Of a DNA stretch of 64,000 nt, positions 10,062 through 17,866 are shown in pieces. The stretch's first letter is position 1; every line of letters begins with the position of its first letter. Source of the stretch: VXNF01 sp964291305. GTDB lineage: Bacteria; Actinomycetota; Acidimicrobiia; Acidimicrobiales; CATQHL01. A model generated the notes under the pieces. That model saw only the letters and a list, made by a program, of their open reading frames with translations, made no database searches and was not told the origin of the DNA. Location: positions 744,001 to 808,000 of the forward strand of contig OZ219783.1 of NCBI GenBank assembly GCA_964291305.2. Reading direction: 5' to 3'. The position numbers and the translations under genes were made by a program.

Positions 10062-10169
10062 CAGCAGTCACAGCAGCAGTCAGATTAGCCATTGAGCGCA
10101 ACATTCGTGTTAGGGCTACTCACCGCACGGTGGCAGCAGTCACAGCAGCAGTCAGATTAGCCATTGAGC
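10062..10169. repeat. Ectopic repeat-spacer-repeat unit G
   Basis: A perfect 36-nt repeat (10062-10097 and 10134-10169) surrounds a 36-nt insert (10098-10133). Period 72. The repeat ends CATTGAGC, close to the CATTGAAGC end of the real CRISPR repeat, which may or may not matter. It keeps the reading frame and duplicates the peptide TAAVRLAIE. Confidence 0.9.
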
Positions 10170-10209
10170 AGGTACTAGCCAGCACCCCAACACCCCAGGA
10201 GGCACCCTG

Positions 10210-10653
10210 ATGATCCCCCCAGCCGCCCCCATCGGCCTGATAGGAGGCCTGATAATCCTGATAATCCTGGCAGCACTATGGGCTAGGACGAAACACGACC
10301 CAGGCCCTAAAGGGCCTATCACCTGGGCAGAAAAAAAGCAGATAGACGGCCTGGCAGACGACTATTACGCCATAATGGAAGCTGGCTACCTAACTAGGCC
10401 TGATCTTCAGGTGCCCCCCGACCTGTGGCACTTGTACTACCTGTACCGCGAGCAGCTGCCCAAAGTTGCGCAACACTTTCACACCCCTGAAGGCCAGCGC
10501 AGGGCAGCAGTATGGCGAGCCTGCGCCATCCATGCCGGCTTTGACCCTGAACTAGCAGGCGGAATGTCTTACAACTACTACGCAGAGCCCTTTGACCTGG
10601 GATGGCAGACCTACGCCAGCTATTACGAGACCTACGCACCGGAGGCGCCCTAA
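10210..10653 (+). CDS. Small membrane-anchored hypothetical protein
   Basis: 147 residues. Residues 7-24 form one hydrophobic helix (GLIGGLIILIILAALW) followed by a basic WARTKH, so the rest is probably cytoplasmic. The C-terminal half is rich in Tyr and aromatic repeats (YNYYAEPF, TYASYYETYAP). The start overlaps the stop of the broken upstream gene (ATGA), so the two were one operon. Directly after the TAA the same frame continues 26 codons and repeats the motif as GYASDYETYD before TAG, which suggests a longer ancestral protein. Its last 24 nt belong to the tandem duplication. No family recognised. Confidence 0.5.
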   Translation: MIPPAAPIGLIGGLIILIILAALWARTKHDPGPKGPITWAEKKQIDGLADDYYAIMEAGYLTRPDLQVPPDLWHLYYLYREQLPKVAQHFHTPEGQRRAAVWRACAIHAGFDPELAGGMSYNYYAEPFDLGWQTYASYYETYAPEAP

Positions 10654-11364
10654 TGGCAGGCCTGGGAAGCGCACAGGGAACCCTACGACAATGGCTGGGA
10701 AGGCTACGCCAGCGATTATGAGACCTACGACTAGGCCTTTCACAAAGTAGGGTTCTTGGTTACCCGTTCCTGGGCTCCCGGGCGGCCGGGCCTGGGGTGA
10801 TCGCCCTAGATGTGCCCAGCCTGACTGACAGGGTGCTGACCCTGGCTGAGGCTGGCACCTGTACCTGCCAGGGCAGCGCCTTTTGCACGACGGCGAACCG
10901 GTAACCGGCCCGGCGGACGGTAGCTGGCACCTGTACCTGCCAGGGCAGCGCCTTTTGCGGCACCCACAGGCTGATGCACGACCTCCCACCCCACCACCCT
11001 GCCCACAATGCATGGAACAGGGCCTATGAAGACTTGTGAAAGTCGCGGCCTGGCAGTTGCCCCTGTACACGGCCATTCACCTAGAGGTAGTCACAGCTGC
11101 AGCCAAAGAGTACGCAGACCGTAAGGCCCCTGGCCCTAGGCCCCCTCAAGCCCCAGGCCCAGCACCTACTAGCCTAGCACCTACTACCTGACAAACAGCA
11201 TGGACAGTCTGTACCAAGTTTAGGCTGCCATGCTGGCCAGCCAGCTGCGAGCCCAGCCAGCCAACAAGCGCTACGTCGCCGAGTACGCCGGTATGCGGGC
11301 GCATTCGGCGACCCCCGTGGTAGAGTGCTGCAAAATATCGGCCCTACTGATCAAGAAGGAACGA
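10654..11364. other. Stretch without a convincing gene, copy 1 of the duplication
   Basis: It holds the in-frame continuation of the membrane-protein gene to 10734, unit I, and a single uninterrupted version (about 11061-11098) of the site that carries unit J in copy 2. A weak open frame precedes the FN3-like gene but lacks a ribosome-binding site. No RNA gene or terminator was recognised. Confidence 0.5.
10851..10958. repeat. Ectopic repeat-spacer-repeat unit I
   Basis: A perfect 36-nt repeat (10851-10886 and 10923-10958) surrounds a 36-nt insert (10887-10922). Period 72. In copy 2 of the tandem duplication the matching sequence (near 13066-13084) occurs once, although the sequence to its left differs there. 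Confidence 0.9.
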
Positions 11365-12141
11365 ATGATGACAAAAACTCTCAAGCTCTCGACCATCGGT
11401 CGGTTGATTCTGGCTCTGGGGCTTCTCGCCGCGGGGTTGGCCTATGCGGGCGCTTCTCCCGCTGTGGCCCAAGATACGGTCATGCCCGCAGCGCCCACCA
11501 ATGTGAATGTCACGGCCGGTGATACCGAAGCGACCATAACTTGGCAGGCTGGCACTGATGTTTCAAATTGCCGGGTCCGGCAGTTCGGCGTCAGGGTCGA
11601 TTCTGATACTGAAGATGTGGCTATCTCGGCGATTCTCGCCAGTACTGTTACGAGTTGGACCTTGGAAGGTCTCACCGCTAGCACCGAGTACCGTGTAGCA
11701 GTGTTCGCCGAATCTAGTTATACAACTTGCACTTATCCCTGGTCGGAGGGGGCCTACGCCAGCTTTACTACTAACGCTGCTACGGCCAGCGGCGACCCGG
11801 CCGTAGCGGATAACGAACCCTTTAGGGCGCCTCGCAAGGTGAGGAACCTAGCTCAGACTCACAGCGGCACCACCGCGACCATAACTTGGGATGCCCCGAA
11901 AGCGCCGCGCAAGCGTCAGTGTGCCCATACTGAGGATTACGCCGTACGGGTGGTCAACCGCACCACTGGAGTGGAGATAAAGGATGACGATAATAACGAC
12001 ATTGGTGTCGCTTACCGAGGATCTGACAAAACTCTGAGCCTCACGGGCTTGGTCGCGGGAAATAATTACAGAGCCGTAGTCTTTGCAAACAGTGAAACCT
12101 GCGGGTGGTCGGCCGCTAAAAGGATCAATTGGAACCAATAG
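11365..12141 (+). CDS. Secreted protein with two fibronectin-type-III-like domains, copy 1
   Basis: 258 residues from the ATG pair at 11365, preceded by AAGAAGGA. A Sec signal peptide covers residues 1-36, with hydrophobic core LILALGLLAAGLAYAGA and likely cleavage after AVAQ. Two FN3-like repeats follow: residues about 42-135 (PTNVNVTAGDTEATITW, TSWTLEGLTASTEYRVAVF) and about 155-255 (APRKVRNLAQTHSGTTATI, LSLTGLVAGNNYRAVVFAN). Each has a pair of Cys that could form a disulfide. Likely a secreted binding or adhesion protein. The paralog at 13589 has an identical signal peptide but a changed first domain. Confidence 0.75.
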   Translation: MMTKTLKLSTIGRLILALGLLAAGLAYAGASPAVAQDTVMPAAPTNVNVTAGDTEATITWQAGTDVSNCRVRQFGVRVDSDTEDVAISAILASTVTSWTLEGLTASTEYRVAVFAESSYTTCTYPWSEGAYASFTTNAATASGDPAVADNEPFRAPRKVRNLAQTHSGTTATITWDAPKAPRKRQCAHTEDYAVRVVNRTTGVEIKDDDNNDIGVAYRGSDKTLSLTGLVAGNNYRAVVFANSETCGWSAAKRINWNQ

Positions 12142-12668
12142 CAACAACTACTCGTGACTACGAACTCCAGGGGAGCTTGACCCGCAGTTCAAGTTGATCT
12201 TCTCGTGGGTAACAACTTAGTGCTCGGCCATCTAGGCTAGTACTACAGAGGCGAATTTACGGCTTGCTGGGCCTGTCCGTATTGCCGGTCGGTGGTGGCC
12301 GGGTACGTGATCGGGCGGCCCAGCAGGCCGCTTCGCGACGGCAGGCATATCACCGGACTTGGGGGCCGAGGGCGTCCGCGCAGCCGTACATCACTCCGTC
12401 GTCGACCGGATCAAGGGGCTGGTGTGGTCTGGGAGCCCAAGATGGGGTGGCCCAGATCAGTCGTTTGAACTCCGGAAAGACTGCCAACTTGCCCGCTTCA
12501 ACGGTGTGCGAGCCGCGTGGGATGATGTAGGCGCCCCCATGTACCTCAAGTTCGAATATCTCAGGGTTGACTAGGCAAGGGCTGATTAGGGCAAGTCGCA
12601 AGAGTAGGCACTAGTGTTCCGGCTAGCGGAACGTCATTCCGCAGTGACGAAGACCGGAAGGAGCACCA
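12142..12668. other. Intergenic stretch after FN3-like gene copy 1
   Basis: It contains a 13-bp inverted repeat with a 43-nt loop (12261-12273 and 12317-12329, one wobble pair) and the palindromic operator at 12616-12632. On the minus strand, 12350-12601 is open (VHGGAYIIPRGSHTVEAG) but matches no family I know. About 130 nt of it are deleted in copy 2, so it is probably a remnant. Confidence 0.4.
12616..12632. promoter_or_regulatory. IclR-type palindrome, duplicated copy
   Basis: GTTCCG-GCTAG-CGGAAC, a perfect 6+5+6 palindrome. It is the copy-1 version of the site at 14714 and now precedes only a 56-nt gene fragment. Confidence 0.55.
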
Positions 12669-12724
12669 GTGACTGACGTTGTCGGCTATCGAGCCAAGAT
12701 TGGGGTTATCGTGCCTTCTACCAA
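12669..12724 (+). pseudogene. 5' fragment of the racemase-superfamily gene
   Basis: The first 56 nt, from GTG, are identical to the start of the complete gene at 14767. They are then cut by the duplication joint, where sequence from near 10630 begins. The fragment keeps its ribosome-binding site and operator and cannot make a functional protein. Confidence 0.9.
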
Positions 12725-13588
12725 ACCTACGCACCGGAGGCGCCCTAATGGCAGGCCTGGGAAGCGCACAGGGAACCCTACGACAATGGCTGGGAAGGCT
12801 ACGCCAGCGATTATGAGACCTACGACTAGGCCTTTCACAAAGTAGGGTTCTTGGTTCCCCGTTCCTGGGCTCCCGGGCGGCCGGGGTGCTGACCACTACC
12901 TTTCAGGTATGGAACCAGTCAGAATGAACGAATGAACACTGTTGTAGCCCCCAGGTGACAGCCATTATTGACGCCCTGGCGGACGCGGCCCTAGCTGGCC
13001 CTTACTGCCTGTGCCCAGCGCCCTGTGCCTACCGCACCCCTTAGGCTGAGCCTCGCCCTGAACTGCCAGGGCAGCGCCTTTTGCGGCACCCACAGGCTGA
13101 TGCACGACCTCCCACCCCAACACCCTGCCCACAATGCATGGAACAGGGCCTATGAAGACTTGTGAAAGTCGCGGCCTGGCAGTTGCCCCTGTACACGGCC
13201 ATTCACCTAGAGGTAGTCACAGCGCACACGTTCGAGCGTGCTGTCGTCGCAGCTCGTGCCTGTACACGGCCATTCACCTAGAGGTAGTCACAGCTGCAGC
13301 CGAAGAGTACGCAGACCGTAAGGCCCCTGGCCCTAGGCCCCCTCAAGCCTCAGGCCCGGCACCTACTAGCCCAGCACCTACTAAAGGAGCCACCCCGTGC
13401 CCACCTACTATCTGACAAACAGCATGGACAGTCTGTACCAAGTTTAGGCTGCCATGCTGGCCAGCCAGCTGCGAGCCCAGCCAGCCAACAAGCGCTACGT
13501 CGCCGAGTACGCCGGTATGCGGGCGCATTCGGCGACCCTCGTGGTAGAGTGCTGCAAAATATCGGCCTTACTGATCAAGAAGGAACGA
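12725..13588. other. Stretch without a convincing gene, copy 2 of the duplication
   Basis: It begins with the duplicated tail of the membrane-protein gene (12725-12828). A block from about 12885 to 13063 with no counterpart in copy 1 follows, then sequence shared with copy 1 interrupted by unit J. Nothing else is recognised. Confidence 0.5.
13188..13294. repeat. Ectopic repeat-spacer-repeat unit J, empty site known
   Basis: A perfect 36-nt repeat (13188-13223 and 13259-13294) surrounds a 35-nt insert (13224-13258). Period 71. The same flanking sequence in copy 1 of the tandem duplication (around 11061-11105) has the 36 nt once and no insert. The difference between the copies is exactly one repeat plus one spacer. 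Confidence 0.95.
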
Positions 13589-14365
13589 ATGATGACAAAA
13601 ACTCTCAAGCTCTCGACCATCGGTCGGTTGATTCTGGCTCTGGGGCTTCTCGCCGCGGGTTTGGCCTATGCGGGCGCTTCTCCCGCTGTGGCCCAAGATA
13701 CGGTCCTACCCGCAGCTCCCACCAATGTGAATGTCACGGTCGGTGATACCGAAGCGACCATAACTTGGCAGGCTGGCACTGTTGTTTCAAATTGCCAGGT
13801 CGGACTGTACGCCGTCAGGGTCTATTCTGATACTGAAGATGTAGCTATCTCGGCGCTTCTCGAGAGTACTGTTACGAGTTGGACCTTGGAAGGTCTCACC
13901 GCTAGCACCGAGTACGGTGTAGCAGTGTTCGCCGAATCTAGTTATACAACTTGCACCCGTCCCTGGTCGGAGGGGGCCTACGCCAGCTTTACTACTAACG
14001 CTGCTACGGCCAGCGGCGACCCGGCCGTAGGGAATAACGAACCCTATAGGGCGCCTCGCAAGGTGAGGAACCTAGCTCAGACTCACAGCGGAACTACTGC
14101 GACCATAACTTGGGATGCCCCGAACACGCCCCGCAAGCGTCAGTGTGCCCATGTTGAGGATTACGCCGTACGGGTGGTCAACCGCACCACTGGAACGGAG
14201 ATAAAGGATGACGATAATAACGACATTAGTGTCGCTTACCGAGGATCTGACAAAACTCTCAGCCTCACGGGCTTGGTCGCGGGTAACAATTACAGAGCCG
14301 TAGTCTTTGCAAACAGTGGTACCTGCGGGTGGTCAGCCGCCAAAAGGATCAATTGGAACCAATAG
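13589..14365 (+). CDS. Secreted protein with two fibronectin-type-III-like domains, copy 2
   Basis: 258 residues, aligned without gaps to the protein at 11365. The 36-residue signal peptide is unchanged, while I count roughly twenty substitutions in the mature part. A dense group lies around residues 65-92 of the first FN3-like domain (for example SNCRVRQFGVRVDS against SNCQVGLYAVRVYS), with few silent changes near it. Cys pairs and core strands are kept, so both copies look functional. The ribosome-binding site AAGAAGGA is conserved. Confidence 0.75.
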   Translation: MMTKTLKLSTIGRLILALGLLAAGLAYAGASPAVAQDTVLPAAPTNVNVTVGDTEATITWQAGTVVSNCQVGLYAVRVYSDTEDVAISALLESTVTSWTLEGLTASTEYGVAVFAESSYTTCTRPWSEGAYASFTTNAATASGDPAVGNNEPYRAPRKVRNLAQTHSGTTATITWDAPNTPRKRQCAHVEDYAVRVVNRTTGTEIKDDDNNDISVAYRGSDKTLSLTGLVAGNNYRAVVFANSGTCGWSAAKRINWNQ

Positions 14366-14713
14366 CAACAACTACTCGTGACTACGAACTCCAGGGGAGC
14401 TTGACCCGCAGTTCAAGTTGATCTTCTCGTGAGTAACAACTTAGTGCTCGGCCATCTAGGCTAGTACTACAGAGGCGAATGTACGGCCTGCTGGGCCTAT
14501 CCGTATTGCCGGTCGGTGGTGGCCGGGTACGTGATCGGGCGGCCCAGCAGGCCGCTTCGCGACGGCAGGCATATCACCGGACTTGGGGGCCGAGGGCGTC
14601 CACGCAGCCGTACATCACTCCGTCGTCGACCCCCCCCTGTATCTCAAGTTCGGATATCTCAGGTTTGACTAGGCAAGGGCTGATTAGGGCAAGTCGCAAG
14701 AGTAGGCACTAGT
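14366..14713. other. Intergenic stretch upstream of the racemase-superfamily gene
   Basis: A perfect 13-bp inverted repeat (14485-14497 and 14541-14553) with a 43-nt loop could form a hairpin. No T-run follows it. The rest parallels 12142-12615 with an internal deletion of about 130 nt. No gene seen. Confidence 0.5.
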
Positions 14714-14730
14714 GTTCCGGCTAGCGGAAC
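14714..14730. promoter_or_regulatory. IclR-type palindrome before the racemase-superfamily gene
   Basis: GTTCCG-GCTAG-CGGAAC, perfect dyad. It ends 36 nt before the GTG at 14767, a suitable place for an operator. A possible extra half-site, ATTCCG, follows. Confidence 0.6.
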
Positions 14731-14766
14731 GTCATTCCGCAGTGACGCAGACCGGAAGGAGCACCA

Positions 14767-15513
14767 GTGACTGACGTTGTCGGCTATCGAGCCAAGATTG
14801 GGGTTATCGTGCCTTCTACCAACACGGTAGTAGAGCATGACTTCGCCCGGGTTCGGCCCCCCGGAGTTACGTTTCACAGCGGGCGCTTTCTGGTGGAGGC
14901 CCCCGATTTGAGCAACGACGAGGCCTTTCTGCACTTCCTCGATCTGATTCGCCAGACTATTCCCACTGCAGTGCATGACATCATGACCTGCAAGCCCGAC
15001 TATCTGCTGATGGGGATGTCGGCCGAGACCTTCTGGGGAGGCAAGCAAGGTAACGCCGACTTCTCGGCCCGTGTCAAGGAAATTGCTGGCGACATCGGCA
15101 TTACCTCGGGGGCTGCTGCCTGCAACGCGGCTCTGGAGCTGCTTGGGGTTTCCCGGATAGCCTGCCTCACCCCGTACCAACCAGCCGCCGATCAGCAGGT
15201 TTACGGTTACTTCAGCGAGTGCGGCTTCGACGTGAAGCGGGTTCACGGTTTGCGTTGCGAATCGGCTACCTCTATTGCGGATGTAACCCCCGAAACCCTG
15301 GTAGAAGTGCTCAAAGGACTCGACGGCAACGACATCGATGCCATTGTGCAGTGCGGCACCAACCTGTCGATGGTGGAGGTTGCCGACCAGGCTGAGCGCT
15401 GGCTCGGCAAGCCGGTTTTAGCCATAAACGCTATTTGTTTGTGGCACGCGCTGCGCACCCTCGGAATCGACGATCAGTTCGTGGGCCACGGGATGATGTT
15501 GCGCGAGTTCTAA
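14767..15513 (+). CDS. Arylmalonate decarboxylase / maleate isomerase-like enzyme (Asp/Glu racemase superfamily)
   Basis: 248 residues, full length. Family landmarks are GVIVPSTNTVVEHDF near the N-terminus, LLMGMSAETFWGG and IVQCGTNLSM. Maleate cis-trans isomerases use two Cys, while arylmalonate decarboxylase keeps only the second. Here the second is present (QCGTN) and the first position reads MGMS, so the one-Cys arrangement applies. The reaction is therefore uncertain: decarboxylation or isomerisation of a substituted malonate or maleate. GTG start with AAGGAG before it. The FAD monooxygenase starts 4 nt after the stop, so they form an operon under the 14714 palindrome. A truncated duplicate of its 5' end lies at 12669. 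Confidence 0.75.
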   Translation: MTDVVGYRAKIGVIVPSTNTVVEHDFARVRPPGVTFHSGRFLVEAPDLSNDEAFLHFLDLIRQTIPTAVHDIMTCKPDYLLMGMSAETFWGGKQGNADFSARVKEIAGDIGITSGAAACNAALELLGVSRIACLTPYQPAADQQVYGYFSECGFDVKRVHGLRCESATSIADVTPETLVEVLKGLDGNDIDAIVQCGTNLSMVEVADQAERWLGKPVLAINAICLWHALRTLGIDDQFVGHGMMLREF

Positions 15514-15516
15514 GCT

Positions 15517-16728
15517 ATGCCTCCCACCGCTGTAGTGGTCGGTGCCGGCCCCGTGGGTTGCGTGGCCAGTGCCATGCTGGCCTCCCGCGGCATTCAGGTA
15601 ACCCTGCTGGAAGCAGCACCAGAACTCCCCCGGGAGCTGAGGGCATCAACCTTTCATCCGGCCACTCTGGACCTACTCGACCAGCTCGACGTGGTCGAAG
15701 AGATGATCTGTCGGGGTTTGGTTGCCTCCCGCTTCGCCTACCGAAGTCGGTATCAGGGGGTGGTAGCCGAGTTCGATCTCAGCACGCTGGCCGATATCAC
15801 CAAGCATCCGTTTCGGCTTCAATGCGAGCAGTACAAGCTATGCGAGATCATGCTGGATCGGCTTGAACGGATGGACAACGTCACCGTCAGGTTTGCCGCA
15901 GAGGTGACCGGTGCCAGCTGCACAAGCCAAAGCGCCTCGGTCGAGTTGGTTTCGGGGGAACTCCTTGTGGCCGATGCGGTAGTAGCTGCAGACGGAGCGG
16001 GCAGCGCAGTAAGGAAATCCCTAGATCTGGGGTTCGACGGCATGACCTACGAAGACCGCTACCTAGTGCTGTCCACGCCGTTCGACCTGGCCGATCACCT
16101 TGAGGACCTGTGTTACGTCAACTACATCTCTGATCCCGAGGAATGGCTTGTGCTGCTTAGGACGGTTGACCTCTGGCGGGCGCTGTTTCCTGTGGGCGCA
16201 ACCGAGTCTGACGACGAGGCGCTCAGCCACGAGAGCGCCCAGAGGAGGCTGCAGGGCATCGTGGCCCGAAGCGAACCCTACGAAGTTCGGCACCGCACGA
16301 TATATCGGGTTCACCAGCGGGTCGTCGACCGCTTCGTAGTGGGCAGGGTGGTGCTAATGGGCGATGCTGCCCACATCAACAACCCCTTGGGTGGCATGGG
16401 CATGAACGGGGGTATACACGATGCAATCCTGCTAGGCGCTTCACTCGCCGCAGTACTGCGGGGCGACATTCCTGTTGAACGTCTCGAATGCCATGCCGAA
16501 ATCCGTCGCAGCATTGCGCTTGACTACGTAAAGCGCCACACCCACAACAACGCCCAAAGCTTGGCTGCGCCCCACGGAGAGGCCCGCCAGAGGGCTCTGG
16601 ACCAGATGGCCGACCGAGCAGCCCACCCCGAAGCGGCTCGCGCCTACATGCGACAAACCAGCATGATCGACGCTGTTACCCCCATGCGAGATGCTCTGGA
16701 GGAACTAGGCATTCCCACGACATGCTGA
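15517..16728 (+). CDS. FAD-dependent monooxygenase (PheA/TfdB/MhpA type)
   Basis: 403 residues, group A flavoprotein hydroxylase. Dinucleotide-binding motif VVGAGPVGCVASAML at the N-terminus, the DG motif in VVAADGAGSAVRKS near residue 160, and the second FAD motif GDAAHINNPLGGMGMNGG near residue 285. Relatives hydroxylate phenols, hydroxyaromatics or pyrrole-like rings with NAD(P)H and O2. Co-transcribed with the upstream racemase-superfamily enzyme. In this cluster it could open or hydroxylate a heteroaromatic intermediate, but the substrate cannot be told from sequence. Confidence 0.88.
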   Translation: MPPTAVVVGAGPVGCVASAMLASRGIQVTLLEAAPELPRELRASTFHPATLDLLDQLDVVEEMICRGLVASRFAYRSRYQGVVAEFDLSTLADITKHPFRLQCEQYKLCEIMLDRLERMDNVTVRFAAEVTGASCTSQSASVELVSGELLVADAVVAADGAGSAVRKSLDLGFDGMTYEDRYLVLSTPFDLADHLEDLCYVNYISDPEEWLVLLRTVDLWRALFPVGATESDDEALSHESAQRRLQGIVARSEPYEVRHRTIYRVHQRVVDRFVVGRVVLMGDAAHINNPLGGMGMNGGIHDAILLGASLAAVLRGDIPVERLECHAEIRRSIALDYVKRHTHNNAQSLAAPHGEARQRALDQMADRAAHPEAARAYMRQTSMIDAVTPMRDALEELGIPTTC

Positions 16729-16838
16729 AGCTCGATGCCTTTGCTCGACATCATTGCTTGATGTCATTGGCTGATCGGCAAAGCTATGGGCCGCGACGAG
16801 CGAGCATCACCGGGCGGCCAACCCTGCGCCCCACCGGT

Positions 16839-16855
16839 GTTTCGTTGACCGGAAC
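16839..16855. promoter_or_regulatory. IclR-type palindrome, one mismatch
   Basis: GTTTCG-TTGAC-CGGAAC, one base off the 6+5+6 dyad. It lies about 150 nt before the start of the surface-protein and transporter run (17008). Confidence 0.4.
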
Positions 16856-16871
16856 GCTGTTTCGCTATAGC

Positions 16872-16979
16872 GTGGACGCTAAGAAATTTCCCAAGGTCCA
16901 TCGCCAGGGCTAGCTTCCCGGCGGTGCCGCCGGTGGCCCGGGTGTTGGACCCAAGAAGTTTCGAGAAGTCCATCGCCAG
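16872..16979. repeat. Diverged direct repeat with 72-nt period (possible old ectopic unit)
   Basis: 16872-16907 and 16944-16979 agree at 26 of 36 positions without gaps, with the best match at the right end (GTCCATCGCCAG). The distance is 72. It may be an aged version of the ectopic units or a chance similarity. Confidence 0.35.
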
Positions 16980-17007
16980 TCCTCGCACCGGCATAGGAGG
17001 GAAGCCA

Positions 17008-17841
17008 ATGAGGAATCGCCTGACTCGGTATTTGATCTCAATTGTTGTCACCGTTGCCCTGAGCATTTTTTCCGTCACTCCGGCTGCGCTAGCCGATCAC
17101 GGAGAGGGGCACAACGGCGAGACGATGGAGCTTTCGAAAAGCGAGGACGTTGTCGACGGTGAGTTAGTTACGGTCACGCTCACTAGCTGGCTAGTCGGCA
17201 AAACAGCCACAATTGTGACTTGCTTCAATTATCCGGCTGCCGGCCCGGCCGATTGCGAGCTAAGCAACTACGGCCAGCACACGGTTGAGATAGGCGACGA
17301 CGGAACTGCCACGTACGACTATCCGGTAGCGGCAGTCCCCGGCCGATGCGATGAAACCACTCCGTGTTACATCGTGGCCGGCGACGGTTTCGGGCCGGAC
17401 GCAAATTACGCTGCTCAGCTGGTGTATTTTGCGGCCTCGCCCGAGCCCGAGCCCGTTGAGGAAGAGCCAGCTGAGCCCGAACCTGTTGATGAGCCCGAAC
17501 CCGTTGAGGAAGAGCCACCCGCCGAGGAAGAGCCAGCTGAACCCGAGCCCGTCGACGAGCCCGAACCCGCTCCAGAGCCTGAACCGGCTCCAGCTCCCGA
17601 ACCAGCCCCCGCTCCCGAACCAGCCCCCGCGCCCGCTCCTGAGCCAGCCCCTGCTCCTGAGCCCTCACCTGAGCCCTCACCTGAGCCCGCCGAAGAAGCG
17701 CCAGCTGCTACCCCTGCTGCTGCGGATGACGACGGAACCTCAATGCTGGCTTGGCTAATCCCGGTGATCGTCGTGGCCGCGGTACTGCTTCTCGGGGCAG
17801 TGTTTTGGAATCGCCGCAGGGCCCGCAGCGCCGGCGCCTGA
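17008..17841 (+). CDS. Cell-surface protein with neocarzinostatin-like domain, Pro/Glu stalk and C-terminal anchor
   Basis: 277 residues from ATG 17008, preceded by AGGAGGGA. The parts in order are: signal peptide (about 1-32), an Ig-like domain with features of the neocarzinostatin family (DGELVTVTLTSWLVGK, Cys pairs, CYIVAGDGFGPD), a long Pro/Glu/Ala stalk (about 145-245), a transmembrane helix (MLAWLIPVIVVAAVLLLGA) and a basic tail. The low-complexity stalk and single anchor fit a wall-spanning surface protein. It is 25 nt from the next gene, so likely expressed with the flavoprotein and transporter genes. Possibly a ligand-binding domain working with the importer (inference). Confidence 0.7.
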   Translation: MRNRLTRYLISIVVTVALSIFSVTPAALADHGEGHNGETMELSKSEDVVDGELVTVTLTSWLVGKTATIVTCFNYPAAGPADCELSNYGQHTVEIGDDGTATYDYPVAAVPGRCDETTPCYIVAGDGFGPDANYAAQLVYFAASPEPEPVEEEPAEPEPVDEPEPVEEEPPAEEEPAEPEPVDEPEPAPEPEPAPAPEPAPAPEPAPAPAPEPAPAPEPSPEPSPEPAEEAPAATPAAADDDGTSMLAWLIPVIVVAAVLLLGAVFWNRRRARSAGA

Positions 17842-17866
17842 AGTAGTCAACAGCCAGTTCGCTGAT

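Larger units (their letters stand above)
9763..10210 (+). pseudogene. Small helical protein gene broken by two ectopic units
   Basis: From a GTG at 9763 the frame reads TTGPFTIELGPFTLSS, then SLPDALEQLTAVEAVIDEY, and is then thrown out of frame by the 70-nt unit F. Deleting F (9895-9964) and the 72-nt unit G (10098-10169) in silico restores one open frame of 101 codons that ends at 10210 in an ATGA overlap with the next gene. The restored protein is helical, continues MTSGGCQAGADRL and ends TPTPQEAP. Its function is unknown. As it stands only fragments can be made. Confidence 0.6.
10630..14822. repeat. Tandem duplication of about 2.1 kb, two diverged copies
   Basis: Copy 1 runs 10630-12724 and copy 2 runs 12725-14822. 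At the joint, the first 56 nt of the racemase-superfamily gene (complete from 14767) are fused to the 3' end of the small membrane-protein gene. Long stretches are nearly identical, including the FN3-like gene, its flanks and the operator. Differences are block-like: different fill at about 10795-10868 versus 12885-13063, unit I only in copy 1, unit J only in copy 2, and about 130 nt missing from copy 2 near 14633. Confidence 0.93.

Noticed and set aside
10602..10734. Imperfect repeat (YASYYETY and YASDYETYD) as another ectopic unit
   Set aside because: The distance is about 93 nt and the similarity is at protein level. It looks like an internal protein repeat, not a 72-nt unit.
12350..12601. 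Minus-strand frame with GGAYIIPRGSHTVEAG, possibly a cupin
   Set aside because: No recognisable domain, about half of it deleted in copy 2 of the duplication, and no good start. Kept only as a note in the intergenic entry.
8402..13294. Explaining the 72-nt units as simple slippage or as ordinary minisatellites
   Set aside because: Slippage would give adjacent copies without a unique insert, and a minisatellite would share one repeat. Here each locus has its own repeat and its own insert while the dimensions are constant.
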